Below are positions 55,194-64,000 of a stretch of 64,000 nucleotides of DNA, one piece after another. Position numbers and translations under genes: made by a program. The DNA comes from Phyllobacterium sp. OV277. Its GTDB lineage: Bacteria; Pseudomonadota; Alphaproteobacteria; Rhizobiales; Rhizobiaceae. The stretch covers positions 558,001-622,000 of the forward strand of contig NZ_FNIY01000002.1 in NCBI RefSeq assembly GCF_900104355.1, read 5' to 3'. The stretch's first letter is position 1. Each line of letters opens with the position of its first letter. Under the pieces are notes generated by a model, which was not told the DNA's origin, searched no databases, and saw nothing but the letters and a program-made list of their open reading frames with translations.

Positions 55194-56136
55194 GCGCAAC
55201 TTCCTCAATGAGATGATTGCCGCCCTTGCGCAAGATGAGGTCCGCACGCGGACGCGTCGGCAGGATATTATCCTTCAGGTTCTTCAGATTGATACTGTTC
55301 CAAAGATTCTCGGCGATCGCGAGGGCAGAATCGTCCGATATGGTCGAGTAACGATGGAAGAAGGAGCTGGGGTCCTTAAAGGCGGTTTCCCGCAGCCGCA
55401 TGAAACGGTGGATGTACCACTTGTGAATCTGCTCTTCATCCGCATCGATATAAATCGAAAAATCAAAGAAGTCGGAAACGAATGGCACCATTTTTCCATC
55501 TTCCGGCAGATCACGAACCTGCAGCACATTGATGCCTTCAAAAATCAGAATGTCAGGCGCATCGACGGTCTGGTACATCCCCGGCAGCACATCATAGGTC
55601 AAATGCGAATAGAGCGGCGCATTGACATTGCGCTGGCCAGCCTTGATCTGCGACAGGAATCGCAGGAGCATGCCGACATCATAGCTTTCCGGGAAACCCT
55701 TGCGCTCCATCAGGCCTTTCGAACGCAAGACATCGTTCGGATAAAGAAAGCCGTCCGTTGTGACCAGATCGACCTTGGGGCTTGAAGGCCAGCGGGCGAG
55801 CAATTCCTTCAGAATACGGGCAGTTGTCGACTTGCCAACGGCAACGGAACCGGCAATGCCAATGATAAAGGGCGTCTTGAAGGCGTCTCCCGTGTTGAGA
55901 AACTGGCGGCGCTGGTAAAATAGCAGCTGGCTGGCTTCGACATGGGCGGACAAAAGCCGTGACAATGACAGGTAAATCCGGTTGACCTCATCGAGGTCGA
56001 TGGGATCGCCGAGCGAGCGCAGGCGCTTGACCTCATCATAGGTCAGCGTCATCGGCGTGTCGGCACGAAACTCCGCCCAACGCTCGGCACTGAAAAACCG
56101 GTAGGGCGAAAATTCGCTGGGTGCCAGTTGATCCAT
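55180..56136 (-). CDS. coaA: Pantothenate kinase, type I
   Basis: CoaA phosphorylates pantothenate, the first step of CoA synthesis. The 318-aa product has the P-loop [12 protein letters not shown] (93-104) and [23 protein letters not shown] precedes the ATG at 56136 ([10 protein letters not shown]); earlier ATGs at 56181 and 56193 lack a Shine-Dalgarno. It follows hisE and ends inside the convergent alkB tail. Confidence 0.96.
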   Translation of the reverse strand: MDQLAPSEFSPYRFFSAERWAEFRADTPMTLTYDEVKRLRSLGDPIDLDEVNRIYLSLSRLLSAHVEASQLLFYQRRQFLNTGDAFKTPFIIGIAGSVAVGKSTTARILKELLARWPSSPKVDLVTTDGFLYPNDVLRSKGLMERKGFPESYDVGMLLRFLSQIKAGQRNVNAPLYSHLTYDVLPGMYQTVDAPDILIFEGINVLQVRDLPEDGKMVPFVSDFFDFSIYIDADEEQIHKWYIHRFMRLRETAFKDPSSFFHRYSTISDDSALAIAENLWNSINLKNLKDNILPTRPRADLILRKGGNHLIEEVALRKL

Positions 56137-56189
56137 GACGTCCCCATCCCTTTGTCGTTCTAGCGCCTGTGATTTAAACATGGCTTTGG

Positions 56190-56513
56190 TCAACCATGCT
56201 CACGGGCGGCTTTTTCTTCAAGCCCGGTTTGCGCCGTACGTCGTTCCAGTTCTTTGAGGACGTCATCAAGTTTGACTCCGGAAAGTCCAAGAACAACAAG
56301 TAGATGATAGAGCAAATCTGCGCTTTCGGAAACAACGCCTTGCGCATCTCCAGACACGGCTGCAATAACAGTCTCAACGGCCTCTTCACCAAGCTTCTGG
56401 CTGGCTTTGCCGATACCCTTGGCATAGAGGCTGGCCGTATAGGATTTGGCATCCGAAGACGCAGCCCGTTCGGCTACGATCCGCTCAAGATCGGCAAGCG
56501 TAAATGCTGTCAT
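56190..56513 (-). CDS. hisE: Phosphoribosyl-ATP pyrophosphatase
   Basis: HisE carries out the second step of histidine synthesis by removing pyrophosphate from PR-ATP. The 107-aa MazG-fold protein has [17 protein letters not shown] and [13 protein letters not shown] with the metal-binding acids. Its start overlaps the hisF stop by four bases. Confidence 0.96.
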   Translation of the reverse strand: MTAFTLADLERIVAERAASSDAKSYTASLYAKGIGKASQKLGEEAVETVIAAVSGDAQGVVSESADLLYHLLVVLGLSGVKLDDVLKELERRTAQTGLEEKAAREHG

Positions 56514-57316
56514 CGTGCAACTCCGGTGGATGGGCGTATGGGATCAAGCCGCATGGGAATACCCGCGGCTGCCATATGGGCTTTCGCCTCGCCGATCGTA
56601 TAAGTACCAAAATGGAAAATGGATGCGGCAAGAACCGCCGTGGCATGGCCTTCGCGGATACCCTCGACCATATGATCGAGATTACCAACACCGCCGGAAG
56701 CGATAACCGGCACACGTACCGCATCGGCAATGGCCCGCGTTACCGGAATGTCGTAACCGATCTTTGAACCATCACGATCCATTGACGTCAGAAGAATTTC
56801 GCCGGCGCCAAGGTCAACCACCTTGCGGGCAAATTCAATTGCATCAATGCCGGTTGCCTGCCGCCCGCCATGGGTGAATATTTCCCAGCGATCGATTTCG
56901 CCTGCTTTTGACACTTTCTTGGCATCAATCGCAACGACAATGCATTGATTGCCGAATTTATCAGCCGCCTCGGCGATAAACTCCGGATTTTTCACCGCTG
57001 CCGTGTTGATCGAAACCTTGTCGGCACCAGCAAGCAACAGCTTGCGGATATCAGCAACTGTCCGAACCCCGCCACCAACGGTCAGCGGCATGAAACACTG
57101 TTCAGCAGTACGGGCAACCACGTCAAATATGGTTTCGCGATTATCTGATGAAGCGGTGATATCGAGAAAACACAGCTCGTCTGCACCCGCAGCATCATAG
57201 GCCTTGGCCGCTTCAACGGGATCACCAGCGTCGACAAGATCGACAAAGTTGACGCCTTTGACGACACGGCCATCTTTCACATCAAGACAGGGAATAACGC
57301 GGGCTTTGAGGGTCAT
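56510..57316 (-). CDS. hisF: Imidazole glycerol phosphate synthase, cyclase subunit
   Basis: HisF joins PRFAR and ammonia from HisH to give IGP and AICAR. The 268-aa TIM barrel has the catalytic Asp in [16 protein letters not shown] and the phosphate loops ([23 protein letters not shown]). The tail ([16 protein letters not shown]) is slightly longer than usual. It overlaps hisA by four bases and hisE by four. Confidence 0.97.
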   Translation of the reverse strand: MTLKARVIPCLDVKDGRVVKGVNFVDLVDAGDPVEAAKAYDAAGADELCFLDITASSDNRETIFDVVARTAEQCFMPLTVGGGVRTVADIRKLLLAGADKVSINTAAVKNPEFIAEAADKFGNQCIVVAIDAKKVSKAGEIDRWEIFTHGGRQATGIDAIEFARKVVDLGAGEILLTSMDRDGSKIGYDIPVTRAIADAVRVPVIASGGVGNLDHMVEGIREGHATAVLAASIFHFGTYTIGEAKAHMAAAGIPMRLDPIRPSTGVAR

Positions 57317-58056
57317 GCGGCGCGCTCCCGCGCTTCACGCAACACCTGCAGTGCCTCATGCGGATCAATACGCCCATCATAAAGCGCACGGCCTGAAATC
57401 GCGCCCTCAAGCTTGCGTGCATCAGGCATGGTCATGCGAACAACGTCCGCGAGGGAAGCAAGGCCTCCCGATGCAATCACCGGTATGGAAACCGCTTCCG
57501 CCAGTTGCAGCGTCGATTCCCAATTGATTCCAGCCAGAATGCCGTCGCGATCAATATCGGTATAAATGATCGCTGCTACACCAGCGCCTTCGAACTTCTT
57601 TGCCAGTTCAACGACCTCTAATGTTGACGCTTCCGCCCATCCTTCGACGGCTACCTTGCCGCCCTTGGCGTCGATACCGACAGCAATCTTGCCGGGAAAC
57701 CTTTTACAGGCCTCGATAACCAGCCCCGGGTCACGCACAGCCACGGTGCCGAGAATGACGCGCGACAAGCCTTTGGCCAGCCAATTTTCAATATGGTCAA
57801 GCGTGCGAATGCCGCCACCAAGCTGAACCGGGTTTTTTGTTGCCTTCAGAATGGATTCTACCGCGGCACCATTGACGGACTGGCCAACGAAAGCGCCGTT
57901 GAGATCAACCACATGCAACCACTCAAACCCTTGATCTTCAAAGGACTTTGCCTGATCTGCCGGGTCTTCGTTATAGACCGTTGCCTGATCCATATCACCG
58001 AGCTTCAGCCGCACGCACTGACCGTCTTTCAGATCGATCGCGGGGAACAAAATCAT
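57313..58056 (-). CDS. hisA: ProFAR isomerase
   Basis: HisA isomerises ProFAR to PRFAR. The 247-aa TIM barrel begins [17 protein letters not shown], with catalytic acids in that segment and in [10 protein letters not shown]. The ATG at 58056 overlaps the hisH stop (ATGA). It is homologous in fold to HisF, which follows. Confidence 0.97.
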   Translation of the reverse strand: MILFPAIDLKDGQCVRLKLGDMDQATVYNEDPADQAKSFEDQGFEWLHVVDLNGAFVGQSVNGAAVESILKATKNPVQLGGGIRTLDHIENWLAKGLSRVILGTVAVRDPGLVIEACKRFPGKIAVGIDAKGGKVAVEGWAEASTLEVVELAKKFEGAGVAAIIYTDIDRDGILAGINWESTLQLAEAVSIPVIASGGLASLADVVRMTMPDARKLEGAISGRALYDGRIDPHEALQVLREARERAA

Positions 58057-58703
58057 GGCTGCCACCTCAGGAAATTGGCGATAAGGGCAAGACCCAGAGC
58101 CTGGCTCTTTTCCGGGTGAAACTGCGTGCCCACCATATTGTCATTGGCTACGGCTGCCGTAACCGGTCCGCCATAGTCGGTTACCGCCAGCACATCATTT
58201 TCAATTTCAGCATCCAGAAAATAGGAATGCACAAAATAGGCATGCAATCCGTCCGGGCCCGTTTTTATGCCATCGAACAGCGGATGCGGTCTGTTGAGGC
58301 GAAGCGTATTCCAGCCAATCTGTGGAATCTTCAGATTGGGGTCCGATGGTACCATTTCGCGGACATCGCCCTTGATCCAGTCGAAACCGGTGGAGATTGT
58401 CTTTTCCAATCCGCGCGATGACATGAGCTGCATGCCAACACAAATTCCCAAAAATGGCCGGGCTTTTTCGATAGCCACTTCGTGGATCGCTTCAGGCATG
58501 CCTGGCACCGCATGCAAGCCACGCCGGCAATCTGCATAGGCGCCGACGCCCGGCAAAACAATGCGGTCTGCGGTGCGCACCCGTTCGGCATCATCGGTCA
58601 GATCGATGGTGGCATTGATACCACTTTCCCGCGCAGCCCGTTCAAAAGCCTTGGTGGCCGAGCGCAGATTGCCCGATCCGTAGTCGATAATGGCAACACG
58701 CAT
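58053..58703 (-). CDS. hisH: IGP synthase, glutamine amidotransferase subunit
   Basis: HisH makes ammonia from glutamine for HisF. The 216-aa class I amidotransferase has catalytic Cys88 ([11 protein letters not shown]) and the His-Glu pair in [10 protein letters not shown]. It is separated from hisA by none (overlap) and preceded by the DUF2628 gene by two bases. Confidence 0.97.
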   Translation of the reverse strand: MRVAIIDYGSGNLRSATKAFERAARESGINATIDLTDDAERVRTADRIVLPGVGAYADCRRGLHAVPGMPEAIHEVAIEKARPFLGICVGMQLMSSRGLEKTISTGFDWIKGDVREMVPSDPNLKIPQIGWNTLRLNRPHPLFDGIKTGPDGLHAYFVHSYFLDAEIENDVLAVTDYGGPVTAAVANDNMVGTQFHPEKSQALGLALIANFLRWQP

Positions 58704-58705
58704 AC

Positions 58706-59200
58706 TCAACGCTCTCCCCGATAGCCGACAAGGCCGAGCATGCCGCCCGCAATCGGTTTGCTGTCAGCAGACATCGCTAAAGGAGCGTCATGGTTCAGGT
58801 CGGGCAAAACAGGTGCTGGAGTTGAAACAAAATTACCACCGTAGAAATAGGCTGTTTCAGCATCGGCGGCACTGCGCGCATCGACAATTGCAGCCTGATC
58901 GAAGCCGCGGCGCTCAAGTGCCTTGATGCGCCAGTTGCTCGCTTCAAACGCGACCAGCAACGCGAGCAATGCTGCAACGATTTCCGCCAGAACTGCATGA
59001 TCCGTATAGGTGCCGACAACGGAAATAGCGGCAACAGCGGCAAAAACCAGCGCCGCTTCAAACCACAGCCGATTGAAAAGCAGCCATGGGACCGGCAGAA
59101 AGAAGGCGAGTATGGCAAAACCATCCCTGACAAAAACGGTCTTGTCATCTTGCCGCTGATTATTCAGTAGCGGTGGCACCAAAACAATGTAACTGGCCAT
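58706..59200 (-). CDS. DUF2628 membrane protein
   Basis: The 164-aa product has about three membrane segments in the first 85 residues (including [20 protein letters not shown], which matches DUF2628) and a polar C-terminal half that begins [15 protein letters not shown]. The family is of unknown function. It sits between hisB and hisH inside the histidine run with very short gaps, so it is co-transcribed with them although no histidine role is known. Confidence 0.85.
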   Translation of the reverse strand: MASYIVLVPPLLNNQRQDDKTVFVRDGFAILAFFLPVPWLLFNRLWFEAALVFAAVAAISVVGTYTDHAVLAEIVAALLALLVAFEASNWRIKALERRGFDQAAIVDARSAADAETAYFYGGNFVSTPAPVLPDLNHDAPLAMSADSKPIAGGMLGLVGYRGER

Positions 59201-59218
59201 ATACCCTAGCCCTTCTTC

Positions 59219-59827
59219 TCAGCCGTTCAGCGTACCCTTGGTCGAAGGGATAACACCCTTCTGACGTGGGTCCGTCTCGATAGCCGTGCGCAACGTGCGC
59301 GCAACAGCCTTGAAACAGGTTTCGGCGATATGGTGGTTATTGGCACCATAGAGATTGGATACGTGCAACGTGATACCCGCGTTCTGGGCAAGCGCCTGGA
59401 AGAACTCCCGCACCAGCTCCGTATCGAATGTACCGATCTTCGGCGCGGAAAACTCCACCTGCCACACCAGAAACGGGCGGCCCGAAACATCAAGCGCTGA
59501 ACGGGTCAGTGTTTCGTCCATAGCAAGATCAAGCGACGCATAGCGGTTGATACCACGACGGTCGCCGAGCGCCTTGGCAATTGCTTGTCCAATGGCGATA
59601 CCAGTGTCTTCGACCGTGTGGTGATCATCAATATGCAGATCACCCTTGGCCTTGATGTCCATATCGATCAGCGAATGGCGGGAGAGCTGTTCCAGCATAT
59701 GATCGAAGAAACCCACACCGGTGGAAATATCGAACGCACCCGTCCCATCCAGATTCACCGAAACGGCAATGCTGGTTTCCTTGGTGGTCCGTTCTATTTT
59801 CGCAGTCCGTGTGCTGGCACTGGTCAT
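59219..59827 (-). CDS. hisB: Imidazoleglycerol-phosphate dehydratase
   Basis: HisB dehydrates IGP in histidine synthesis. The 202-aa product has the two-manganese His-rich motifs [30 protein letters not shown] and the C-terminal [18 protein letters not shown]. It is the monofunctional form (no phosphatase). First gene of the hisB-DUF2628-hisH-hisA-hisF-hisE run and divergent from hslV. Confidence 0.98.
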   Translation of the reverse strand: MTSASTRTAKIERTTKETSIAVSVNLDGTGAFDISTGVGFFDHMLEQLSRHSLIDMDIKAKGDLHIDDHHTVEDTGIAIGQAIAKALGDRRGINRYASLDLAMDETLTRSALDVSGRPFLVWQVEFSAPKIGTFDTELVREFFQALAQNAGITLHVSNLYGANNHHIAETCFKAVARTLRTAIETDPRQKGVIPSTKGTLNG

Positions 59828-59926
59828 CCCTGTTTCCCGCTATATGGGTTTCTCGAAACGGCACTAATCTTGGCCTTCTAGATCAGGATTGCCGAATCTC
59901 CAAATGCTTTGATGGCGCAGTCTCAA

Positions 59927-59948
59927 CTCCGGATTTGCAATTCCGGAG
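59927..59948. repeat. Inverted repeat between hisB and hslV
   Basis: CTCCGGA (59927-59933) pairs with TCCGGAG (59942-59948) around 8 bases in the 203-base divergent region. It may be an operator or a leader hairpin; I saw no sigma-32 site facing hslV. Confidence 0.4.
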
Positions 59949-60030
59949 CGGCATCATACATAAGTTGCACAGAAGGGGTTCGATCTGCTGCCATTTGGGG
60001 CATAGTCGGACTTGCTTGAAGGAGAATCGA

Positions 60031-60585
60031 ATGCAAGAACACAACCCCTCCACCATGTATGGGACCACGATTGTTACCGTCCGCAAGGGCGGCAAAGTGG
60101 TGATTGCCGGCGACGGACAGGTCAGCCTTGGCAATACCGTCATGAAAGGCAATGCCCGCAAGGTGCGCCGGATCGGCAAAGGCAATGTCATTGCCGGATT
60201 TGCTGGCGCGACGGCTGACGCTTTTACCCTGCTTGAACGGCTTGAAAGCAAGCTTGAACAATATCCCGACCAGCTTATGCGCGCCTGCGTCGAACTCGCC
60301 AAGGACTGGCGCACTGATCGCTATCTGCGCCGCCTTGAGGCGATGATGCTGGTCGCTGACAAATCCGTCACCCTTGCATTGACCGGTAACGGCGATGTTC
60401 TGGAACCCGAACATGGCGTCATGGCCATCGGTTCTGGCGGCAATTTTGCCTTGGCTGCAGCCCTTGCGCTTGCTGACACGGACAAGAGTGCGGAGGAAAT
60501 AGCCCGCAAGGCCATGGAGATCGCTGCGGATATCTGCATCTTTACCAATACGAGTGTAACGCTCGAGACGATCGATGCCGAGTGA
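60031..60585 (+). CDS. hslV: HslV protease subunit
   Basis: HslV forms the proteolytic double ring of HslUV, a heat-shock protease. The 184-aa product has a short propeptide before the catalytic Thr12 ([21 protein letters not shown]) and the typical [20 protein letters not shown] precedes the ATG at 60031. It overlaps the GNAT gene by 11 bases. Confidence 0.98.
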   Translation: MQEHNPSTMYGTTIVTVRKGGKVVIAGDGQVSLGNTVMKGNARKVRRIGKGNVIAGFAGATADAFTLLERLESKLEQYPDQLMRACVELAKDWRTDRYLRRLEAMMLVADKSVTLALTGNGDVLEPEHGVMAIGSGGNFALAAALALADTDKSAEEIARKAMEIAADICIFTNTSVTLETIDAE

Positions 60586-61096
60586 ACCAACCCACCGCTA
60601 CCGATTCATGCCGTTGGAGCCGGATGATCTGCACCTGATTTCAGAATGGCTGGCCGAGCCGCATGTCGCGCAATGGTGGGGTGCTGACCCCAAGGAAGAG
60701 TTCGACGCCATTGTTGCGCATATGGACAGTATTTCGGTTGAGCCATTCATCATTATGCTGGGTGAACGGCCAATTGGTTATATGCAGACCTATGATCCGC
60801 ATCTGGAGGATGATCATCCCTATCAGGATCAGCCAACAGGTACACTTGGCCTCGACCAGTTCATTGGTGAACCGACACTGATCAACGACGGACACGGCTC
60901 GCGGCTGATCGATGAGTTTGTTTCCCTGCTCTTCGAAGAGGGCGTGCCCCGCGTGATCCTCGATCCCGATCCAGCCAATGCGCGCGCTATCAGAGCTTAC
61001 ACAAAGGCGGGTTTTATCCCTTTCGATACCCGCACAACCGTTTATGGCCCTGCCCTGATGATGGCACGGGATAATCCAGATGAAATGAGACCATGA
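60575..61096 (+). CDS. GNAT family N-acetyltransferase
   Basis: The 173-aa product is a GNAT enzyme resembling AAC(6')-type aminoglycoside acetyltransferases: [16 protein letters not shown], the [19 protein letters not shown] motif A region and [20 protein letters not shown]. The true substrate is unknown, and chromosomal copies in this lineage need not give resistance. It overlaps hslV upstream and hslU downstream by four bases, so it is tightly coupled to both. Confidence 0.88.
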   Translation: MPSEPTHRYRFMPLEPDDLHLISEWLAEPHVAQWWGADPKEEFDAIVAHMDSISVEPFIIMLGERPIGYMQTYDPHLEDDHPYQDQPTGTLGLDQFIGEPTLINDGHGSRLIDEFVSLLFEEGVPRVILDPDPANARAIRAYTKAGFIPFDTRTTVYGPALMMARDNPDEMRP

Positions 61097-62403
61097 TGAC
61101 AACATTTTCCCCTCGCGAAATCGTCTCTGAACTTGACCGTTTCATTATCGGTCAGAAGGACGCGAAGCGTGCCGTCGCTATTGCCCTGCGCAACCGCTGG
61201 CGCCGCCAGCAGCTCGAAGGCCAGATGCGCGAAGAAGTCATGCCAAAAAACATTCTGATGATCGGACCCACCGGCGTCGGTAAGACGGAAATCTCCCGCC
61301 GTCTCGCGCGGCTGGCGGGTGCGCCCTTCATCAAGGTGGAAGCCACCAAATTCACCGAAGTCGGCTATGTTGGCCGTGACGTCGAACAGATCATCCGTGA
61401 TCTCGTTGAAGTTGCGATTGGTCTTGTCCGCGAGAAAAAACGCGAAGACGTCAAGGCCAAAGCCCATATCAATGCGGAAGAACGCGTTCTCGACGCGCTG
61501 GTCGGCAAGACAGCCAGTCCGGCAACACGTGATTCATTTCGCAAGAAATTGCGTGACGGCTTGATTGACGACAAGGAAATCGAAGTCGAGATCGCCGACT
61601 CGGGCTCTGGCATGCCGAATTTCGAGCTTCCGGGTATGCCGGGTGCCAATATCGGTGTCCTCAATCTCAGCGATATGCTGGGTAAAGCCATGGGTGGACG
61701 CACCAAGACCGTCAAGACAACGGTCAAGGAGTCCTATGGTGTTCTGATCAATGACGAGTCGGATAAATTGCTCGATCAGGATCAGATCACGCAGGAAGCA
61801 CTACGCTCGGCAGAAAATGACGGCATCGTGTTTCTCGATGAGATCGACAAGATCGCTGCTCGCGATGGCGGCATGGGTGCTGGTGTTTCACGCGAAGGCG
61901 TGCAGCGCGATCTCTTGCCCCTGGTCGAAGGGACAACCGTTGCAACAAAATATGGCCCGATCAAAACCGATCATATTCTGTTCATCGCGTCGGGTGCTTT
62001 TCACGTATCAAAGCCATCCGACCTTCTGCCGGAGTTGCAGGGCCGTCTGCCTATCCGCGTGGAACTGAGTGCTCTGACGCGCGATGATATGCGCCGCATT
62101 CTCACCGAGCCGGAAGCAAGTTTGCTCAAGCAGTACATTGCGCTGATGGCGACGGAAGAGGTGAAACTCGAAATTACCGACGATGCAATCGACGCTCTGG
62201 CCGACATTGCTGTTGATTTGAATTCAACCGTCGAGAATATCGGCGCGCGCCGCCTGCAAACTGTGATGGAACGCGTGCTTGACGATATCTCGTTCAATGC
62301 CCCCGATAAGGCCGGTGCGGAATTTACAATCGATGCCAAGTACGTCCGTGAAACAGTCGGCGATCTTGCGAAGAACACCGACCTATCCCGGTTCATTCTT
62401 TGA
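61093..62403 (+). CDS. hslU: HslU ATPase subunit
   Basis: HslU is the AAA+ unfoldase of HslUV. The 436-aa product has Walker [16 protein letters not shown] (about 57-70), Walker [17 protein letters not shown], and the C-terminal tail DLSRFIL that docks into HslV. It starts inside the GNAT stop and is followed by a strong terminator. Confidence 0.98.
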   Translation: MMTTFSPREIVSELDRFIIGQKDAKRAVAIALRNRWRRQQLEGQMREEVMPKNILMIGPTGVGKTEISRRLARLAGAPFIKVEATKFTEVGYVGRDVEQIIRDLVEVAIGLVREKKREDVKAKAHINAEERVLDALVGKTASPATRDSFRKKLRDGLIDDKEIEVEIADSGSGMPNFELPGMPGANIGVLNLSDMLGKAMGGRTKTVKTTVKESYGVLINDESDKLLDQDQITQEALRSAENDGIVFLDEIDKIAARDGGMGAGVSREGVQRDLLPLVEGTTVATKYGPIKTDHILFIASGAFHVSKPSDLLPELQGRLPIRVELSALTRDDMRRILTEPEASLLKQYIALMATEEVKLEITDDAIDALADIAVDLNSTVENIGARRLQTVMERVLDDISFNAPDKAGAEFTIDAKYVRETVGDLAKNTDLSRFIL

Positions 62404-62441
62404 CCCTGTGACAGATAAGCACCGTTCTAAGCTTATTACCG

Positions 62442-62478
62442 ATGCCCCCTCGACTTATGAGGGGGCATTTTTTATTTT
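62442..62478 (+). terminator. Terminator after hslU
   Basis: A 10-bp stem (ATGCCCCCTC/GAGGGGGCAT) with a 7-base loop, followed by TTTTTTATTTT. Confidence 0.95.
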
Positions 62479-62577
62479 CGCGCAACTTTGGCCGGAACCT
62501 GTTACGGGGAGCGGTGTTTAACCATCTCCCGGGCGCATGTCCGTTCCTACTGACTTGATCGAAAATCTGGACTGACA

Positions 62578-63546
62578 ATGAAACGCCATCTGATCCTTTT
62601 CGCGACCACCTGCCTTCTTTCACTGTCCGTAGCACTGCAGCCCGCCGCAGCTGTAACGGTTGTGCCCGAAGGCAATCGCAATGCGACCCAGCCAAGTATT
62701 CCTCTCGCCTCAATCAAACGCACGGGTGATTTGAATACGACGCATGAAGCGAAGTATCAGAAAATCTACAATCTCCTGAAATCGGACCCGAAGCTGCGTT
62801 CGAAAATCTCGAGCGTTGCCAAAACCTATGGGATCGATCCGGTTCATATTGTCGGAGCCCTTGTCGGCGAACACACCTATAATGTTGACGCCTATGACCG
62901 GCTTCAGACTTATTATGTAAAAGCTATTTCCTATGTAAAACAAGGAATTAGCTTTGACTATCAGGGTGAGAACATCAGCGATTTCATCAAGCGCCCGCAG
63001 TTTTCCGAGTGCGCGCAATATAAGGACAGCCTTCGCCTGTGGACATGCCGTGAAAACGTCTGGGAATCGGACTTTCGCGGCAAGACAGTGGGTGGCAAGC
63101 GTTTTACCGATAACCGGTTCGCTGCCGTGTTCTTCCAGCCATTCTACGCCGGACAGACCTTTGGCCTCGGCCAGCTCAGCCCTCTCACAGCCTTGCAAAT
63201 GACCGATATGGTCAATCGCTACTCTGGTCTGCCGAAACTTGATGCCGACCATGCGGCAGATGTCTACAAGACCATTATGGATCCGGATTTTACGCTTCCC
63301 TATATGGCGGCGACCATCAAGGAATCCATTGACGTCTACAAGCGGGTTGCGGATTTCGACATTTCAAAAAACCCCGGCATCACGGCAACGCTCTACAATA
63401 CGGGTGGAGCTGATGCGCGCGCACGGGCGCTTGCCAATGCCAATGCAAGCCGAGTGGCGGCTGGCCAACCGGCTCAAATGCCTGAGGAAAATTATTATGG
63501 CTGGCTCGTCAACAGCAAGCTGGATCAGTTGAAAGCTCTGTTCTAG
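62578..63546 (+). CDS. DUF1402 periplasmic protein
   Basis: The 322-aa product has a signal peptide (MKRHLILFATTCLLSLSVAL, cleaved near PAAA) and a mature domain with HIVGALVGEHTYNVDAYDR and FGLGQLSPLTALQMTDMV, which recalls lysozyme-like folds. It belongs to DUF1402, of unknown function, in Hyphomicrobiales. A role in the peptidoglycan is only suggested by the fold resemblance. It lies after hslU and its terminator. Confidence 0.82.
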   Translation: MKRHLILFATTCLLSLSVALQPAAAVTVVPEGNRNATQPSIPLASIKRTGDLNTTHEAKYQKIYNLLKSDPKLRSKISSVAKTYGIDPVHIVGALVGEHTYNVDAYDRLQTYYVKAISYVKQGISFDYQGENISDFIKRPQFSECAQYKDSLRLWTCRENVWESDFRGKTVGGKRFTDNRFAAVFFQPFYAGQTFGLGQLSPLTALQMTDMVNRYSGLPKLDADHAADVYKTIMDPDFTLPYMAATIKESIDVYKRVADFDISKNPGITATLYNTGGADARARALANANASRVAAGQPAQMPEENYYGWLVNSKLDQLKALF

Positions 63547-63568
63547 GCCTTTCCGAGTAAGAACGGCT

Positions 63569-63940
63569 CTAGCGGCGGCGCTTGTCGGTGGATTTTTTCA
63601 CCTGGTCGATCAGAGACTGAACGGCGCTGGTATCGAGATCGCGTATATGCGCGGCGATCAGATTGGTCAGTTCTGTTGCTGCGGGTGACAAGCCGCCCGT
63701 ATCAATCGTAATACGCGGATGCGAGATCATTGCGAGGCGTTGCAGTTCCTCGGCCTCGTCCCAGATGATATTGAAGTATTGAATAATTCGCTGCAGCTTG
63801 TCCCAAGTTGGCTGACCGCGCCTTCCATGTTCCAGCGCCGAGAGATAGGCAGCTGAAACACCAATGGCTTTGGCCATGTCTTTCTGCGAGACGCCACGCT
63901 GATCCCTAAGCTGACGTAGTTTCTCACCGAACGGCGTCAT
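63569..63940 (-). CDS. Small Xre-type regulator
   Basis: The 123-aa product has a Cro/CI helix-turn-helix (FGEKLRQLRDQRGVSQKDMA through SAAYLSALEHGRRGQP) and a short helical tail ending in KKSTDKRRR. It begins inside the stop of the upstream Smr-domain gene (ATGA), a strong sign of coupling. Its target is unknown. Confidence 0.88.
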   Translation of the reverse strand: MTPFGEKLRQLRDQRGVSQKDMAKAIGVSAAYLSALEHGRRGQPTWDKLQRIIQYFNIIWDEAEELQRLAMISHPRITIDTGGLSPAATELTNLIAAHIRDLDTSAVQSLIDQVKKSTDKRRR

Positions 63941-64000
63941 GGAGCCTCCGGTATCCGGCGCATACGCACATAAATGGCACCTGTGCCGCCATGATTGCGG
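63937..64000 (-). CDS. Smr-domain protein, C-terminal end only
   Basis: The last 64 bases encode RNHGGTGAIYVRMRRIPEAP and a TGA that overlaps the Xre start. The GGTGAIYV segment is the end of the Smr (MutS-related) endonuclease domain. The rest of the gene lies outside the window. I expect a DUF/Smr protein of about 180-200 aa, but only this tail is visible. Confidence 0.7.
   Translation of the reverse strand, partial: RNHGGTGAIYVRMRRIPEAP

Noticed and set aside
59828-60030. Sigma-32 promoter for hslV
   Set aside because: No CTTG with a CYTATNT at 17-18 bases was found, although hslV is often heat-induced.
1-64000. tRNA genes, rRNA, CRISPR arrays, intact insertion sequences, prophage
   Set aside because: No T-loop-bearing cloverleaf, repeat-spacer array, transposase frame or phage protein was recognised.

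Overview
The window is a chromosomal segment of an alphaproteobacterium of the order Hyphomicrobiales (Rhizobiales), probably near Phyllobacteriaceae or Brucellaceae. The lineage call rests on gene content: a ChvG/ChvI system joined to a short HPr kinase, EIIA and HPr; a DivL-type pseudo-kinase with Tyr in place of the phospho-acceptor His; an AccD without its zinc ribbon; a TsaE-sugar kinase fusion; AddAB recombination; and DUF2852 and DUF1402 proteins. The genus is not proven. Nearly everything is core chromosome. I see no prophage, CRISPR array, tRNA, rRNA or intact insertion sequence.

Layout. 1-1138 has no gene and is packed with inverted repeats plus two strong hairpins that may belong to an unrecognised RNA. 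1139-11124 holds an orphan acidic protein, dnaK with a good sigma-32 promoter (but no dnaJ behind it), a divergent M48 membrane protease, and small metabolic and regulatory genes. 11404-17206 is the translation block pheT, pheS, rplT, rpmI and infC (minus strand); it is interrupted by a lipid or isoprenyl methyltransferase, and infC begins with AUU. 17432-21488 holds a hydrolase, a BenE transporter, DUF2852, a YgjP-type peptidase and a YdcF protein. 21739-26838 is trpF-trpB-trpA-accD-folC.

26889-40315 (minus strand) runs trxA, addA, addB, a MurU-like nucleotidyltransferase, a TsaE-AmgK-like fusion, divL and ahcY. It joins double-strand-break repair, t6A tRNA modification, cell-wall sugar recycling, cell-cycle signalling and methyl-cycle metabolism. 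40458-45264 is the regulatory block: a racemase homologue whose two catalytic Cys are both Ser, HPr, EIIA, HprK, ChvG and ChvI. 45462-51594 looks like a catabolic insertion between chvI and pckA: an ABC importer, an IlvD/Edd sugar-acid dehydratase and an RraA-family enzyme under a divergent GntR regulator. 51793-55193 holds pckA with paired LacI-type sites, arfB, a BON-LysM protein and alkB. 55180-62403 holds coaA, the hisE-hisF-hisA-hisH-DUF2628-hisB cluster and divergent hslV-GNAT-hslU. The end holds a DUF1402 protein, a small Xre regulator and the tail of an Smr-domain gene.

A dispersed palindromic REP-doublet family occurs at four sites (about 71-200, 871-1021, 11214-11388, 21526-21670). 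The least explained items are the racemase-like protein, the ABC/IlvD/RraA island and the structured region at 430-580.
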